Assembly: GCF_014851585.1 (NCBI RefSeq)
Contig: NZ_JACVAB010000002.1
Span: forward strand, 1 to 64,000
Direction: 5' to 3'
DNA: 64,000 bases
DNA from: Agrobacterium sp. AGB01
GTDB taxonomy: Bacteria > Pseudomonadota > Alphaproteobacteria > Rhizobiales > Rhizobiaceae
Position numbers and translations under genes: made by a program. Below, piece after piece: positions 43,637 to 52,247 of this stretch; positions within the stretch are counted from its first letter, which is position 1, and each line of letters opens with the position of its first letter. The notes beneath the pieces are model-generated. The model made no database searches, was not told the DNA's origin, and worked only from the letters and a program-made list of their open reading frames with translations.

Positions 43637-45873
43637 TTGCGTTCTCCCTCAATGCGTGGAGCAGGGCCATTTTGTTCGCTTTTGTTGCCGCGCGACAGCG
43701 CTTTCAGGACGTCCATCCGTTCGCCAAACATCGCCACGGTGCCGTCTTTCAGGACCATGATCTTGTCAACGCATTGCAGAAGAGCAGGGCGCTGGGTAAT
43801 CGTGACCGTTGTGATGCCCTGTTTCTTTGCGTGGATAATGGCTTTTGCCAGTGCAGCCTCGCCTTGCGTATCAAGGTTTGAATTTGGCTCATCCAGCACC
43901 ACGAATTTCGGATCTCCGAAGAAAGCGCGGGCAAGGGCGATACGTTGTTTCTGGCCGCCGGAGAGTGGTGCGCCATCGGCCGCCACGACGGTTTCGTATC
44001 CTTGCGGGAAACCGGCGATCAATTCGTGCACATCCGCCAGCACCGCGGCCTCGAAAATCTGGCGATCCTCGACATCGTCACGCATGCGGCAGATGTTAGC
44101 CTTTATGGTGCCGGGGAAGAGCTGCACGTCCTGTGGCAGATAGCCAATGCTTTCTCCGAACTGCCGCTGGTCCCAATTGCGCAGATCCATGAGGTCGAGG
44201 CGCACATTGCCTGAGGTTGGCATGATCGAGCCGACCAGCATCTTGCCAAGGGTTGTTTTGCCGGAACCGGAATTGCCGATGATGGCAAGCGATTCACCCT
44301 TTTGCAGAGAAAAGGAAATGCCGTTGAGAATAACCTTCTTCTGTGGTGGTGGCACAAACAGCAGGCGTTCTACATCCAGTCGCCCTTCAGGATTGGGCAA
44401 GCGCAGGCGTGGGAAATTAAGCGGTGAATTCAACAGCAGCGCCTTGATGCGTCCGTAGGCCGTGGCCGACTTGTTGAACTGGTGCCAACCTTCGATAGCA
44501 CCTTCAATTGGTGCCAGCGCGCGGCCGGAAATGATCGACGCAGCAATGACCATGCCGCCTGTCAACTGATCGGTCAGGGACAGATGGGCCCCCCAGCCGA
44601 GCAAGGTGATCTGTGTGATCATTCGGCAGGCTTTGGATATGCCGGAAAAGATGATGTTACGATCCTGTGCTGCAACATGTGACTGCAGCGAACCGGCTGT
44701 CTCACGCCCCCACATTTTCACAGCTTCCGGGATCATCGCCAAGGCGTTGATGATCTGCGAATTGCGCGACATGGAGTCGAGATGGAAGTTGGCGCGGCTA
44801 AGATAGACATTTGCTTCGGCAAACTGGCGGGCTGTGAACTTCTGGTTCAGCCATGCGATCAGAAAAAGCACCGCACAACAGACCATGATGATGATGCCCA
44901 GATGCGGATGCACCAGATATACGACCACAACAAAAAACGGCATCAATGGCGCGTCGAGAAACGCAATCAGCGTGCCCGAGGTGATAAAGGACCGCAGTTG
45001 CTGCAGGTCCTGCAAAATCTGGTAGTCCTTGCCATTACCATGCATCGATGCGCGCGCGGCGGCGCTAAGAATTGGGGCGCCCAGACGTACCTCAAGTTCA
45101 ACCGCCGTGCGCATCAGGATGAAGCGGCGAATGGAATCGAGGAACGCCTGCAACAGAACCGCGCCAAGGACTGCGACGGACAGCATGATCAGCGTATCCA
45201 TTGAGCGGCTGGTCAAAACGCGGTCGGAAATTTGAAAAAGATAAAGAGGAATGGCAAGCAGCAGTACATTTATGGCGATTGTGAACAACATCACGATGAT
45301 CATGTTGCGCCGGATTGCCGCAATGCCCTTCGCCAGGCTGACCGCAAAATTCACCGGTTCGCTGCGTTTGTGGAAGCCGGTATTGTCGCCGCCGCCACCA
45401 CCGCCGCCACCGCCACGAAATTCCGGGTCCTTGCCATTGCCGCCACCGCCGGTCGCCACGCGGCGTTCATTGTCACGTACAGGGCCGACATTGCTATCGA
45501 TTGTTTTGGTGAAGGCTGGAACCTCTGGTGCTGATTTCAACTGTGGTTCTGGCTCGCTTGTTTCACGGTCGATGGGCCGTTGCGGAGGAACCTGTTCTTC
45601 AGGGGCTATACGTGCAGTTTCCTGCGGCATGGGGTGAGGCGTTGGTGCGACTGGCACTTCTGGAGCGGAAATTGTTGTTGTTGGCCGGGTCGGTTCGACC
45701 GGTGGTGGAGCGGTAAGCTCCACCCTTTCATTGCTTCTTACCTCTTCAACGGGTTGGGACAGGGTGCGAAATTTTTCAACGGCATCATTGATGGCTGAAA
45801 TGCATGCCTCGGTTACCTCGTCTTCGGTTTTTGCCTTTCCGTCGGCAGTTAGATTACGCGAAAACTGGTTCAT
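43633..45873 (-). CDS. Type I secretion ABC exporter with disordered N-terminus
   Basis: A 746-residue ABC half-transporter of the PrtD/PrsD group. Residues 1-~175 are hydrophilic, rich in Pro, Glu and Thr, and end in a run of nine glycines (about 154-164); standard members lack this. Six membrane helices follow (~190-490), then the ATPase: Walker A GNSGSGKTTLGK (~534), signature LSGGQKQRIALARAF (~639), Walker B FVVLDEPNSNLD. The H-loop reads ITQRPALL, with Gln where His is usual. No peptidase domain is present. It pairs with the HlyD-type adaptor and lies just after two candidate substrates. AAGGAGAAG precedes the ATG. Confidence 0.92.
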   Translation of the reverse strand: MNQFSRNLTADGKAKTEDEVTEACISAINDAVEKFRTLSQPVEEVRSNERVELTAPPPVEPTRPTTTISAPEVPVAPTPHPMPQETARIAPEEQVPPQRPIDRETSEPEPQLKSAPEVPAFTKTIDSNVGPVRDNERRVATGGGGNGKDPEFRGGGGGGGGGDNTGFHKRSEPVNFAVSLAKGIAAIRRNMIIVMLFTIAINVLLLAIPLYLFQISDRVLTSRSMDTLIMLSVAVLGAVLLQAFLDSIRRFILMRTAVELEVRLGAPILSAAARASMHGNGKDYQILQDLQQLRSFITSGTLIAFLDAPLMPFFVVVVYLVHPHLGIIIMVCCAVLFLIAWLNQKFTARQFAEANVYLSRANFHLDSMSRNSQIINALAMIPEAVKMWGRETAGSLQSHVAAQDRNIIFSGISKACRMITQITLLGWGAHLSLTDQLTGGMVIAASIISGRALAPIEGAIEGWHQFNKSATAYGRIKALLLNSPLNFPRLRLPNPEGRLDVERLLFVPPPQKKVILNGISFSLQKGESLAIIGNSGSGKTTLGKMLVGSIMPTSGNVRLDLMDLRNWDQRQFGESIGYLPQDVQLFPGTIKANICRMRDDVEDRQIFEAAVLADVHELIAGFPQGYETVVAADGAPLSGGQKQRIALARAFFGDPKFVVLDEPNSNLDTQGEAALAKAIIHAKKQGITTVTITQRPALLQCVDKIMVLKDGTVAMFGERMDVLKALSRGNKSEQNGPAPRIEGERK

Positions 45874-45896
45874 CTGCTTCTCCTTCGGAATGCTAT

Positions 45897-47924
45897 TTAC
45901 GCGACGACGGATTGCATGACGTCGACTGGATGTGCCGACGACCAGGACAGGTCGTGACCGGCGTTGATAACGCCGTCGGTATCGTCCACCGCAGGGTTGT
46001 CATCATGGAGAAATGCTATGACCTCGTTTGCGAGGCCGCTTCCAACGGGCGTTGGCTGAGAGGTATCATGTTCGATGATGCCGCCTTGAATCAGGATCGC
46101 ATCTGAATAGAGGTTACCTGCCAGGTAGGTTGTGGAACCGAAACTGTCGTAGTCAACAATCTGGGCGATGTTGACGATGGCATTGCTTCCGGTGTCGATA
46201 GTCACGGTCGCATCGTGATTGTTCTCAAGAACCTTGGATATGGCCTGGGTCACATCGTCGGAATCTCCTAGAATGCTAACCTGTTTGATGATGTTGACGT
46301 CGAAGAGGTTGCCCGTGATGTAGAGGACATTCAGTCCCGCGTAGCCCGCAAAGGTCGGGTCGGTCGCAAAGCCATCAGGAAGGTTTGGATCGCGCTCATT
46401 GATGGCGTCAACCGCTTTGCCAATGTGGTCCGGCATTGCCTCGAAACGATCGTTGCTGCCAATATTGTGGATGGATGCCTGGTTCCAGATAAGGTTGTTG
46501 CCGGATTGAACAACGGCACCATTGGTGCCGCCCAAATCGGCCGCGGCGCGCACCCAGTCATTATCGTAGAGTACGGCGATCTGGCTGATGATGCTCATGT
46601 CAAGCAAATTGCCGCCAACAATGATGAGATCGAACTGCGTGCTCATGCCCAGGAACGAAAACAGATTGATGGCGGCATTACCGCCTGTCAGAACACTGAC
46701 CTCGGAGCCGGTGGTCGTGATGGTCATCGTGTCGTTGTCGGAAATGAACTGATATTGTTCCAGCCAGTTCACAAAGCAGACATCGCCATCAACAACGCTG
46801 ACGCGCCAGGCGGTTGGGAATACCAAGTCTCCATGCTCATCAACGGCAGAAGGGTTCGTCGAGTATTCGTACGCGCCTCTTTCGAATGTCGCGATATTGT
46901 ATGCCGCAGTTGCAGAATGGTTTTCTGAAGTTGTGAGTGCGCTGTCTATTTCGTCGCGGTCGCTATAGACAAAGGCTTGGGTTATCGCATCGATCTGATG
47001 GTAATCGCCCATTACGGCCATGACTGGAGCCATCACGCCGGTATTGGTTAGAGTTGTAATATTGGCGACGATATTGGCGCTCGCTGCAATATCCACACTA
47101 TTGATATGTGCTGAGTCGCTTTCCAGTGAAACGTCACTTTTTTCTGGTTCTTCAGCAGGTTTGGCGATTCCGCGCTCAGGCATGAAATCATTGACATCGG
47201 GTGCCTCTGCGGACAGCGTGCCATTGATGTAGACACCATTAATTTGCTGGGCAGCCAAAACGAAATCGACTTCTGCGCCGGTGTTTAGGGAGGCAATGTC
47301 ATTTTCGCGGGCGTTGTCGACGTAGTCATGGACATCCTTGGCAATGTCTTGCAGTTTTGCGTATTCATCCGTGCGGGTGAAGCCCGAGAACGGGACATAA
47401 CCCTCGGCCTTGTCGTAAAACTCCATCATGCGTGCAGTGACAAAGGTCGTGTCGCGTGGAATGTTCACACCGTCAGTCATATTCAGATAGTCATCGTCCT
47501 GCAGCAGATTGACCTGCGCGGTGTGCGCGATGATGGAGCCAGGGCCGCCGTGGATGACGAGTTCCTGTTCTTGCGGAAACGGCCCGACCCCTGGATGGTG
47601 CATGCGCGGTGCGCTCAACCCGAGAGCATGACCGGCGTGCAGACGGTCGAGAGCGTCGTTGAAATCTCCGGCTGGCCTGTAGCCGAGGTAATTCCAGTCA
47701 TAATAGGGAGCGTGATAATTGACGCCGGGTGCATAGTCCTGCAAGGCAAGCCGGGAATCGAAATCCCGATCCTGTGTTTCCTCTGTCTGCAGGGCAGGAT
47801 CTTTGTCCGGGGTGCTTCTGCCGTCGAGAAATTTCTGGCGCATGCGTGCTTCGTCGGTTTCGGTCTCGAAGAGGCCGATGAAGTGCGCGATCATTTCCGA
47901 AATTTTGTCGTCATACACATACAT
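45897..47924 (-). CDS. Large acidic repeat protein, likely type I secretion substrate
   Basis: A 675-residue protein with no signal peptide, rich in Asp and Asn. A repeat can be aligned at about 429, 529 and 597: FDLIIVGGNLLDMSIISQIA, LNVLYITGNLFDVNIIKQVS, and TTYLAGNLYSDAILIQGG, each followed by acidic residues. The pattern suggests a beta-helix or beta-solenoid. The protein ends in a hydrophobic stretch (HPVDVMQSVVA) as type I substrates often do; no GGXGXD RTX nonapeptides are seen. It lies 23 bases from the ABC exporter gene. I recall rhizobial relatives being called type I secretion proteins, but cannot check. Function unknown. Confidence 0.75.
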   Translation of the reverse strand: MYVYDDKISEMIAHFIGLFETETDEARMRQKFLDGRSTPDKDPALQTEETQDRDFDSRLALQDYAPGVNYHAPYYDWNYLGYRPAGDFNDALDRLHAGHALGLSAPRMHHPGVGPFPQEQELVIHGGPGSIIAHTAQVNLLQDDDYLNMTDGVNIPRDTTFVTARMMEFYDKAEGYVPFSGFTRTDEYAKLQDIAKDVHDYVDNARENDIASLNTGAEVDFVLAAQQINGVYINGTLSAEAPDVNDFMPERGIAKPAEEPEKSDVSLESDSAHINSVDIAASANIVANITTLTNTGVMAPVMAVMGDYHQIDAITQAFVYSDRDEIDSALTTSENHSATAAYNIATFERGAYEYSTNPSAVDEHGDLVFPTAWRVSVVDGDVCFVNWLEQYQFISDNDTMTITTTGSEVSVLTGGNAAINLFSFLGMSTQFDLIIVGGNLLDMSIISQIAVLYDNDWVRAAADLGGTNGAVVQSGNNLIWNQASIHNIGSNDRFEAMPDHIGKAVDAINERDPNLPDGFATDPTFAGYAGLNVLYITGNLFDVNIIKQVSILGDSDDVTQAISKVLENNHDATVTIDTGSNAIVNIAQIVDYDSFGSTTYLAGNLYSDAILIQGGIIEHDTSQPTPVGSGLANEVIAFLHDDNPAVDDTDGVINAGHDLSWSSAHPVDVMQSVVA

Positions 47925-47957
47925 GGTGAACCCCTCCTTTTAGAGCGGCATCACGAA

Positions 47958-48009
47958 CAGAAATCGCAGGCTGGTCACTTCAGGGGAGACTGGGAGCGTG
48001 CGATTTCTG
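47958..48009. repeat. 11-bp inverted repeat in the substrate-gene gap
   Basis: CAGAAATCGCA (47958-47968) is mirrored as TGCGATTTCTG (47999-48009) with 30 bases between, in the gap between the two candidate secretion substrates. It could be a terminator-like structure or a regulator site. Confidence 0.5.
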
Positions 48010-48050
48010 CTGCCACCGGATGCCCTTTGCCGGTTTTCACAACCGCCAAA

Positions 48051-48080
48051 CTGCACCGGCGGGTGCCGGTGCAGCCTTTT
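48051..48080. terminator. Hairpin downstream of the 329-residue protein gene
   Basis: CTGCACCGGC (48051-48060) and GCCGGTGCAG (48065-48074) form a perfect 10-bp stem with a GGGT loop just past the stop of the gene at 48097. The T tract lies on the plus-strand side only, so on the coding strand it may rather attenuate read-through to the next gene. Confidence 0.55.
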
Positions 48081-48096
48081 CATTGTCGAGGGAGCA

Positions 48097-49086
48097 TCAG
48101 TGACTTGAGGTATCTTCGCCCACATCGGTGATGTGAGAGTTGCCACCGATGATGCTGACATCAACGGCATTGCTGAGCATGTTGGCGCCCTGTACCAGTT
48201 CCATGTGGAAGCCGGAATTTGCCAGGATCGCAGATGCATCGGCTGTGCTCGTGCCTGCGACGTCGTCGCCTGCCTTGAGGTCCCAACCCTTGCCGTCCAT
48301 ATCCACACCTTCAGCGCCGTAGGCTGTGCCTGCATCGGCCTTGAGGTGGTTTTCAGCGCCGCCGTTGTTCATCTTGACGTCATAAGCGACGTCTTGATCA
48401 GCAAGGTGGTTGGCCTGCACAAGGCTGAAGCCTGTGTTATGGCTGCCACCGTTGAGGGAGCTGTTCAGTACGTTGTCGACATCCAGTGTGAACGAGAAGT
48501 CGTCACCGAGGTTGAATGTGAGGTCGCCACCGGCAATACCCAGATTGCCAAAGTCCTTCACATCATCAAGAACGGCAAAGTCGGTGTCCGACTTGTAGAA
48601 GCTTTCGGAAGAATTGAAGCTTCCTGACGTGTTTGTTGTGTCGTCATCCGATATGTTCTTGATGTCCGTGTCGGTATCGGTAACTGTGGTTGTCTTGATG
48701 TTGGTGTCGTTGTCCGACATGCTGACTGTTTTGCTGTCATAGCTCCAGTCATAGTCTACCTTGGTGTCTGTGTCGGTGATGGTCGTCGTCTTGGTGTTTG
48801 TGTCATTGTCCGACAGGCTTACAGTTTTGCTGTCATAGCTCCAGTCGTACTCATTGTCGCGATTGTCGCCATTGCCTACTGCAACGTCGACTTTCGCATC
48901 AATGTCCGTGTTGGTGCTGTTGTCGCTATTGTCGTTGTTGCGGTTGTTACCATTGGCTGCGCCGACATTGCTGTCTTCTACGCTGGTGTCATTGGTCGCT
49001 GTGTTGGCAAAGCCGTCTGAAAGCGCGCCGATTTTCGTGATGTCGTCGTCGCTGCCGCTTGGCGATTTGTGATCGTAAGCACCCAT
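48097..49086 (-). CDS. Asp/Asn/Thr-rich repetitive protein, candidate secreted substrate
   Basis: A 329-residue, very acidic, low-complexity protein starting MGAYDHKSPSGSDDD after GGAGGAAATGAA. The first half is dominated by Asp, Asn, Ser and Thr and holds two tandem 32-residue repeats (YDWSYDSKTVSLSDNDTN and YDWSYDSKTVSMSDNDTN, then T/D-rich tails). The C-terminal half resembles part of the neighbouring protein in being Gly, Ala and Asp rich with NxxxF patterns. There is no signal peptide. Next to a type I exporter it is a good candidate substrate, perhaps a calcium-binding surface polymer. No known family was recognised. Confidence 0.7.
   Translation of the reverse strand: MGAYDHKSPSGSDDDITKIGALSDGFANTATNDTSVEDSNVGAANGNNRNNDNSDNSTNTDIDAKVDVAVGNGDNRDNEYDWSYDSKTVSLSDNDTNTKTTTITDTDTKVDYDWSYDSKTVSMSDNDTNIKTTTVTDTDTDIKNISDDDTTNTSGSFNSSESFYKSDTDFAVLDDVKDFGNLGIAGGDLTFNLGDDFSFTLDVDNVLNSSLNGGSHNTGFSLVQANHLADQDVAYDVKMNNGGAENHLKADAGTAYGAEGVDMDGKGWDLKAGDDVAGTSTADASAILANSGFHMELVQGANMLSNAVDVSIIGGNSHITDVGEDTSSH
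48655..48846 (-). repeat. Tandem 96-bp coding repeat
   Basis: Two adjacent 96-bp units encode the 32-residue repeats of the acidic protein. The 23-base identical core, of which GTTTTGCTGTCATAGCTCCA is the first part, recurs at 48728 and 48824, exactly 96 bases apart. The number of units may vary between strains. Confidence 0.75.
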
Positions 49087-49859
49087 TTCATTTCCTCCAA
49101 AAGAAATTGGAGCAGCTTTCGACATCCCTTTCATCTAAACGGGATTTTTCGTCTGTGCATGCTCCGTAGCGGTTACAGTTGGGCAGATGTGATCAATACA
49201 ATTCATCTGCGGTTCATCCCGACCTGTTGATCAGGCCTTATTGTCCGGTCTCGCCGGTTTTTTGGGATTGCACGTCACAAAATACAAAGTCGTACAAATC
49301 CGTTCTGACAGCCGTTGCCAGCTGCAAGTCATGCGTTCATATGATTGTCGTTTAAGAAGGAAGGGCTGCTTACGTGCCAAACACAAATGCATTTCTGCGA
49401 CGCTTCCGTGCTGCCCTGTGGCAACGGTCAAACTGTGTCTGATAAGGGGATGTTTTGATAGATACCAATTCGGGTTACGTCGCCGCAGGCTAGCACGGGA
49501 GCAATATTTCCCAATTTATCTATATGTAACAAAAAGATTTTTTAGCTTTTGGCTTTTTCTGCGAAAGGATGTGCGGAACTTTTCGTGCGCGAAATGATTA
49601 CTACCCTTCGTACTTTGGCCGCATTGATCATTATATCAACACAGACAACCCGTATGGATATTTTTATTTTGTAAATAAGGTTCAGGCTTATTTTAAACGC
49701 CCGTCAAATTGATGGCTTAACCTTATCACGTAACAATTCGAGCAAGGCCATTCCGGCTGGATGTCGCACAATTGACCGAAGAGATTTGGTGAGTTGACAT
49801 TCTGTTGTGCGCCGCACAAGATTAACGAAAAGTTACACCGTCGCGAATGGAAACAGGCA
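49087..49859. other. 773-base AT-rich regulatory gap
   Basis: No gene is supported here. It lies between the divergent 329-residue protein and the KTSC gene, so it should hold both promoters. Only TTGTGC-gcc-GCACAA (49805-49819), an inverted repeat 41 bases before the KTSC start, stands out. The length is unusual for this otherwise tightly packed window. Confidence 0.5.
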
Positions 49860-50075
49860 ATGGCTGAGCACATAACGGACAGTTCGACTTTGAAATCGAA
49901 ACTTATTGCATCTGCGTCATATGACGAGGATAATCGCATGCTGTCCGTGACATTTCACGATGGTCGCCAGAGGACAATCGCTGTGCCTCGTGCCATGTAT
50001 GAGAACCTGATTACGGCACAATCTCCCGGCTGGTATTACACCCGCCACATCAGCCCGCTCCGCAAATTGTTATGA
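49860..50075 (+). CDS. KTSC domain protein
   Basis: A 71-residue protein with the KTSC fold: LIASASYDEDNRMLSVTFHDG, then IAVPRAMYENLITAQSPGWYYTRHI. KTSC domains occur alone or fused to lysyl-tRNA synthetase-like and other proteins; their function is unknown. The start is chosen from MAEHITDSS with AGG before it. Its last six bases overlap the 3' end of the convergent O-antigen ligase-like gene. Confidence 0.8.
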   Translation: MAEHITDSSTLKSKLIASASYDEDNRMLSVTFHDGRQRTIAVPRAMYENLITAQSPGWYYTRHISPLRKLL

Positions 50076-51530
50076 ACGGCTCTGCCTTTTCCGTCGTCCG
50101 GCGGAGGGGCGCAGGCTTATGGTAACAAGCGGCACAAGTAGTGCTGCGAAACTTGTCGCCATGCCCGGTATCTGCACGGAAAAATCGATTGCCGAGTGAA
50201 TGGCGACCAGAACGATAGCCGCCAAGCCAAGCTTGGGTGCGAAACCGTAGTTCTTTCTCTTAAAAATGCCTCGTATGAAGATGGTTGCGAAGATGACGAC
50301 AAAAATCGCAACCAGAATGGCAAACACGACGCCGAGCGTCAGTAGGCCTTCCATGTAAACATTATGGGCACGGGTCCATACGCGGGCTATACCGCAGGTG
50401 GCTTCATGATATCCGGCGTAGACGGATTGGAAGCTGGACAGGCCGCTGCCCCAAGGCAAATGATCTGCAACCGCGGATTTGATAAACGGCATGACGCAGA
50501 AACGACCGTCTTCACCGCCAGCGGCTTCGATGCGCAGGGACGCACGTCCGGCAAAGGCCGAGAACATGATCATTACCGTAAACATTGCAGCGCCCGTGAG
50601 GGCAAAGGGGCGGATGCGCGTCCATAACGTTGGTCGGGCGAAACTCGTGGCGGATGATTTTTTCGCACCAGACACCAGCATGACGGCAAGCATCATCAGG
50701 GAAATGAACGTTGCAGCGGTTGCGCCACGCGAGCGCGTCAGCATCAACGCAACAAAAGCCCCGAACAGCAGCAGAGTATAAAAGCCGGTATGCAGAAGTT
50801 GTTTTTTCTGGTTGTCGGTCAGGCCTGTGCCATAGGTGATGCGTCCCCAGATATGGCGAATTTCCAAGGGCTCAAGTGTGCGCCATGCCAGCGTAAACAA
50901 TGCCAGCAGCAACAGGCCGAGGAACGTTCCTGCGGTGTTTCTGTTAATGAAGAAGCTGGTGAGGCTGTCGAGATAAAATTTCTTCTGCCCAAAGCCGAGA
51001 GTGCCGGGCAGAAGCAGGAATTGCAGGATGGACCACATGGCAATGATCCCGCCACCGATGCCGATGATCTTGAGCGCGGACAGTGCGCGTTCATCCGTAT
51101 CATACAGCATCAGGCCAAGCATGAAGATGCCTGCACACAGCGCGATTTTCAGAAAACCGCCCATGTCGTCCGCCGGGGTCAAGGATATCACCGGTACGGT
51201 ATCAGGGTTGAGTTTGACCACTTCCTGCCAGGCGGGGTGCGCCAGCATATGGCCGGGCAGCGGGCTGGTCTGGAACGTGATAAAACCCAAAATAGCTATC
51301 AAAACAATGGCCGTTCCGATTATAACTGAACGGGAATATTTCGGCAGACCTGTCGTTGCCAGCATCATCGGCAGCAGTGCAAAAATGCCAAGACAGAGGA
51401 TTGGAACAGTTTTTGTACCCGAGCCACCGTAATCAACGACCGACAGCAAAATAATCAACCAGTAAATTACTGAACAAATGCTCCGTGCTTTACTTGCGAC
51501 GAGGCTCACTGGCAGGGAAAGCGTACTCAA
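50070..51530 (-). CDS. O-antigen ligase/polymerase-like membrane protein
   Basis: A 486-residue polytopic membrane protein with about twelve helices and the Wzy_C/O-antigen ligase core: INRNTAGTFLGLLLLALFTLA, MLTRSRGATAATFISLMML, then a large periplasmic loop with RAHNVYMEGLLTLGVVF, the conserved HNxxLE-type site. WaaL-type enzymes join O-polysaccharide to lipid A-core; Wzy-type enzymes polymerise repeat units. Which one cannot be told. It lies beside the secretion cluster, in keeping with a cell-surface function. Confidence 0.87.
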   Translation of the reverse strand: MSTLSLPVSLVASKARSICSVIYWLIILLSVVDYGGSGTKTVPILCLGIFALLPMMLATTGLPKYSRSVIIGTAIVLIAILGFITFQTSPLPGHMLAHPAWQEVVKLNPDTVPVISLTPADDMGGFLKIALCAGIFMLGLMLYDTDERALSALKIIGIGGGIIAMWSILQFLLLPGTLGFGQKKFYLDSLTSFFINRNTAGTFLGLLLLALFTLAWRTLEPLEIRHIWGRITYGTGLTDNQKKQLLHTGFYTLLLFGAFVALMLTRSRGATAATFISLMMLAVMLVSGAKKSSATSFARPTLWTRIRPFALTGAAMFTVMIMFSAFAGRASLRIEAAGGEDGRFCVMPFIKSAVADHLPWGSGLSSFQSVYAGYHEATCGIARVWTRAHNVYMEGLLTLGVVFAILVAIFVVIFATIFIRGIFKRKNYGFAPKLGLAAIVLVAIHSAIDFSVQIPGMATSFAALLVPLVTISLRPSAGRRKRQSRS

Positions 51531-51655
51531 GACAGCACCTCATGCACGGCAAATGCATTTTCTGAAATTTTTTAAGGTCATAACGTGGGTGTTATAGAAT
51601 TGACGCCCATAAACTATTGAACAGTTCTATGAAACAATAATTTTCGGTATGATTA

Positions 51656-52213
51656 ATGCAAGAAGTCACAAGACTTGTTTTCCGTCTGTTTTGCGCTGTT
51701 GGTTTTTTCATGCTGGCTATGATGGTGGTTGCACAAATTGTCGCGCCACCAGAAAGTGATGCATCATCACATTTGCTTGAAAAGGGGCTGTATCCACCGG
51801 ATCAGCGGGCCGTTTGGACGACGGAACCTGTAAAAGTACAGCGTCGCGAGCCGGATATTCCTCTGATCGATGAATTTCCCTACAAGTTCCGTGCACAATT
51901 CAACATGAAAATCCACGACAGTGCGTCCTTCTCGACGGACGAAGGTATCTTCCTGCTGGAAAATGTCGTCGGAATACCCTCACGCAAGATTTGCATTGAT
52001 AAAAATGGCCAAAGAAATGCATGTGGCGCAAAGGCATCGGTTGTTTTGCGGAACATTCTGGCCAGAAAGTTTGTGGAATGTCGTAGAACTTCCATCGCAC
52101 TCAGGACATGGCTCGTCGATTGCCGTATAAATGGGCGCAGCGTTTCTGATATGTTGTTGGAAAAGAATGCTGTAACGCCTTTGGAGCGGGCCGCGGCTGG
52201 CAGCCCCAAATGA
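51656..52213 (+). CDS. Membrane-anchored nuclease-fold (SNase-like) protein
   Basis: A 185-residue protein with an N-terminal hydrophobic anchor or signal (about 7-29). The C-terminal half shows the thermonuclease pattern in degenerate form: IPSRKICIDKNGQRNACGAK, ASVVLRNILARKFVEC and LVDCRINGRSVSDMLLEKNAV. The usual catalytic Arg/Glu set is not clear, so it may bind rather than cut. It lies 34 bases before a phosphatase gene and is divergent from the O-antigen ligase-like gene. No strong ribosome binding site is seen. Confidence 0.6.
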   Translation: MQEVTRLVFRLFCAVGFFMLAMMVVAQIVAPPESDASSHLLEKGLYPPDQRAVWTTEPVKVQRREPDIPLIDEFPYKFRAQFNMKIHDSASFSTDEGIFLLENVVGIPSRKICIDKNGQRNACGAKASVVLRNILARKFVECRRTSIALRTWLVDCRINGRSVSDMLLEKNAVTPLERAAAGSPK

Positions 52214-52247
52214 ATTGGAATGCTGTGCAGGAAAGTTTTTCGATAGA

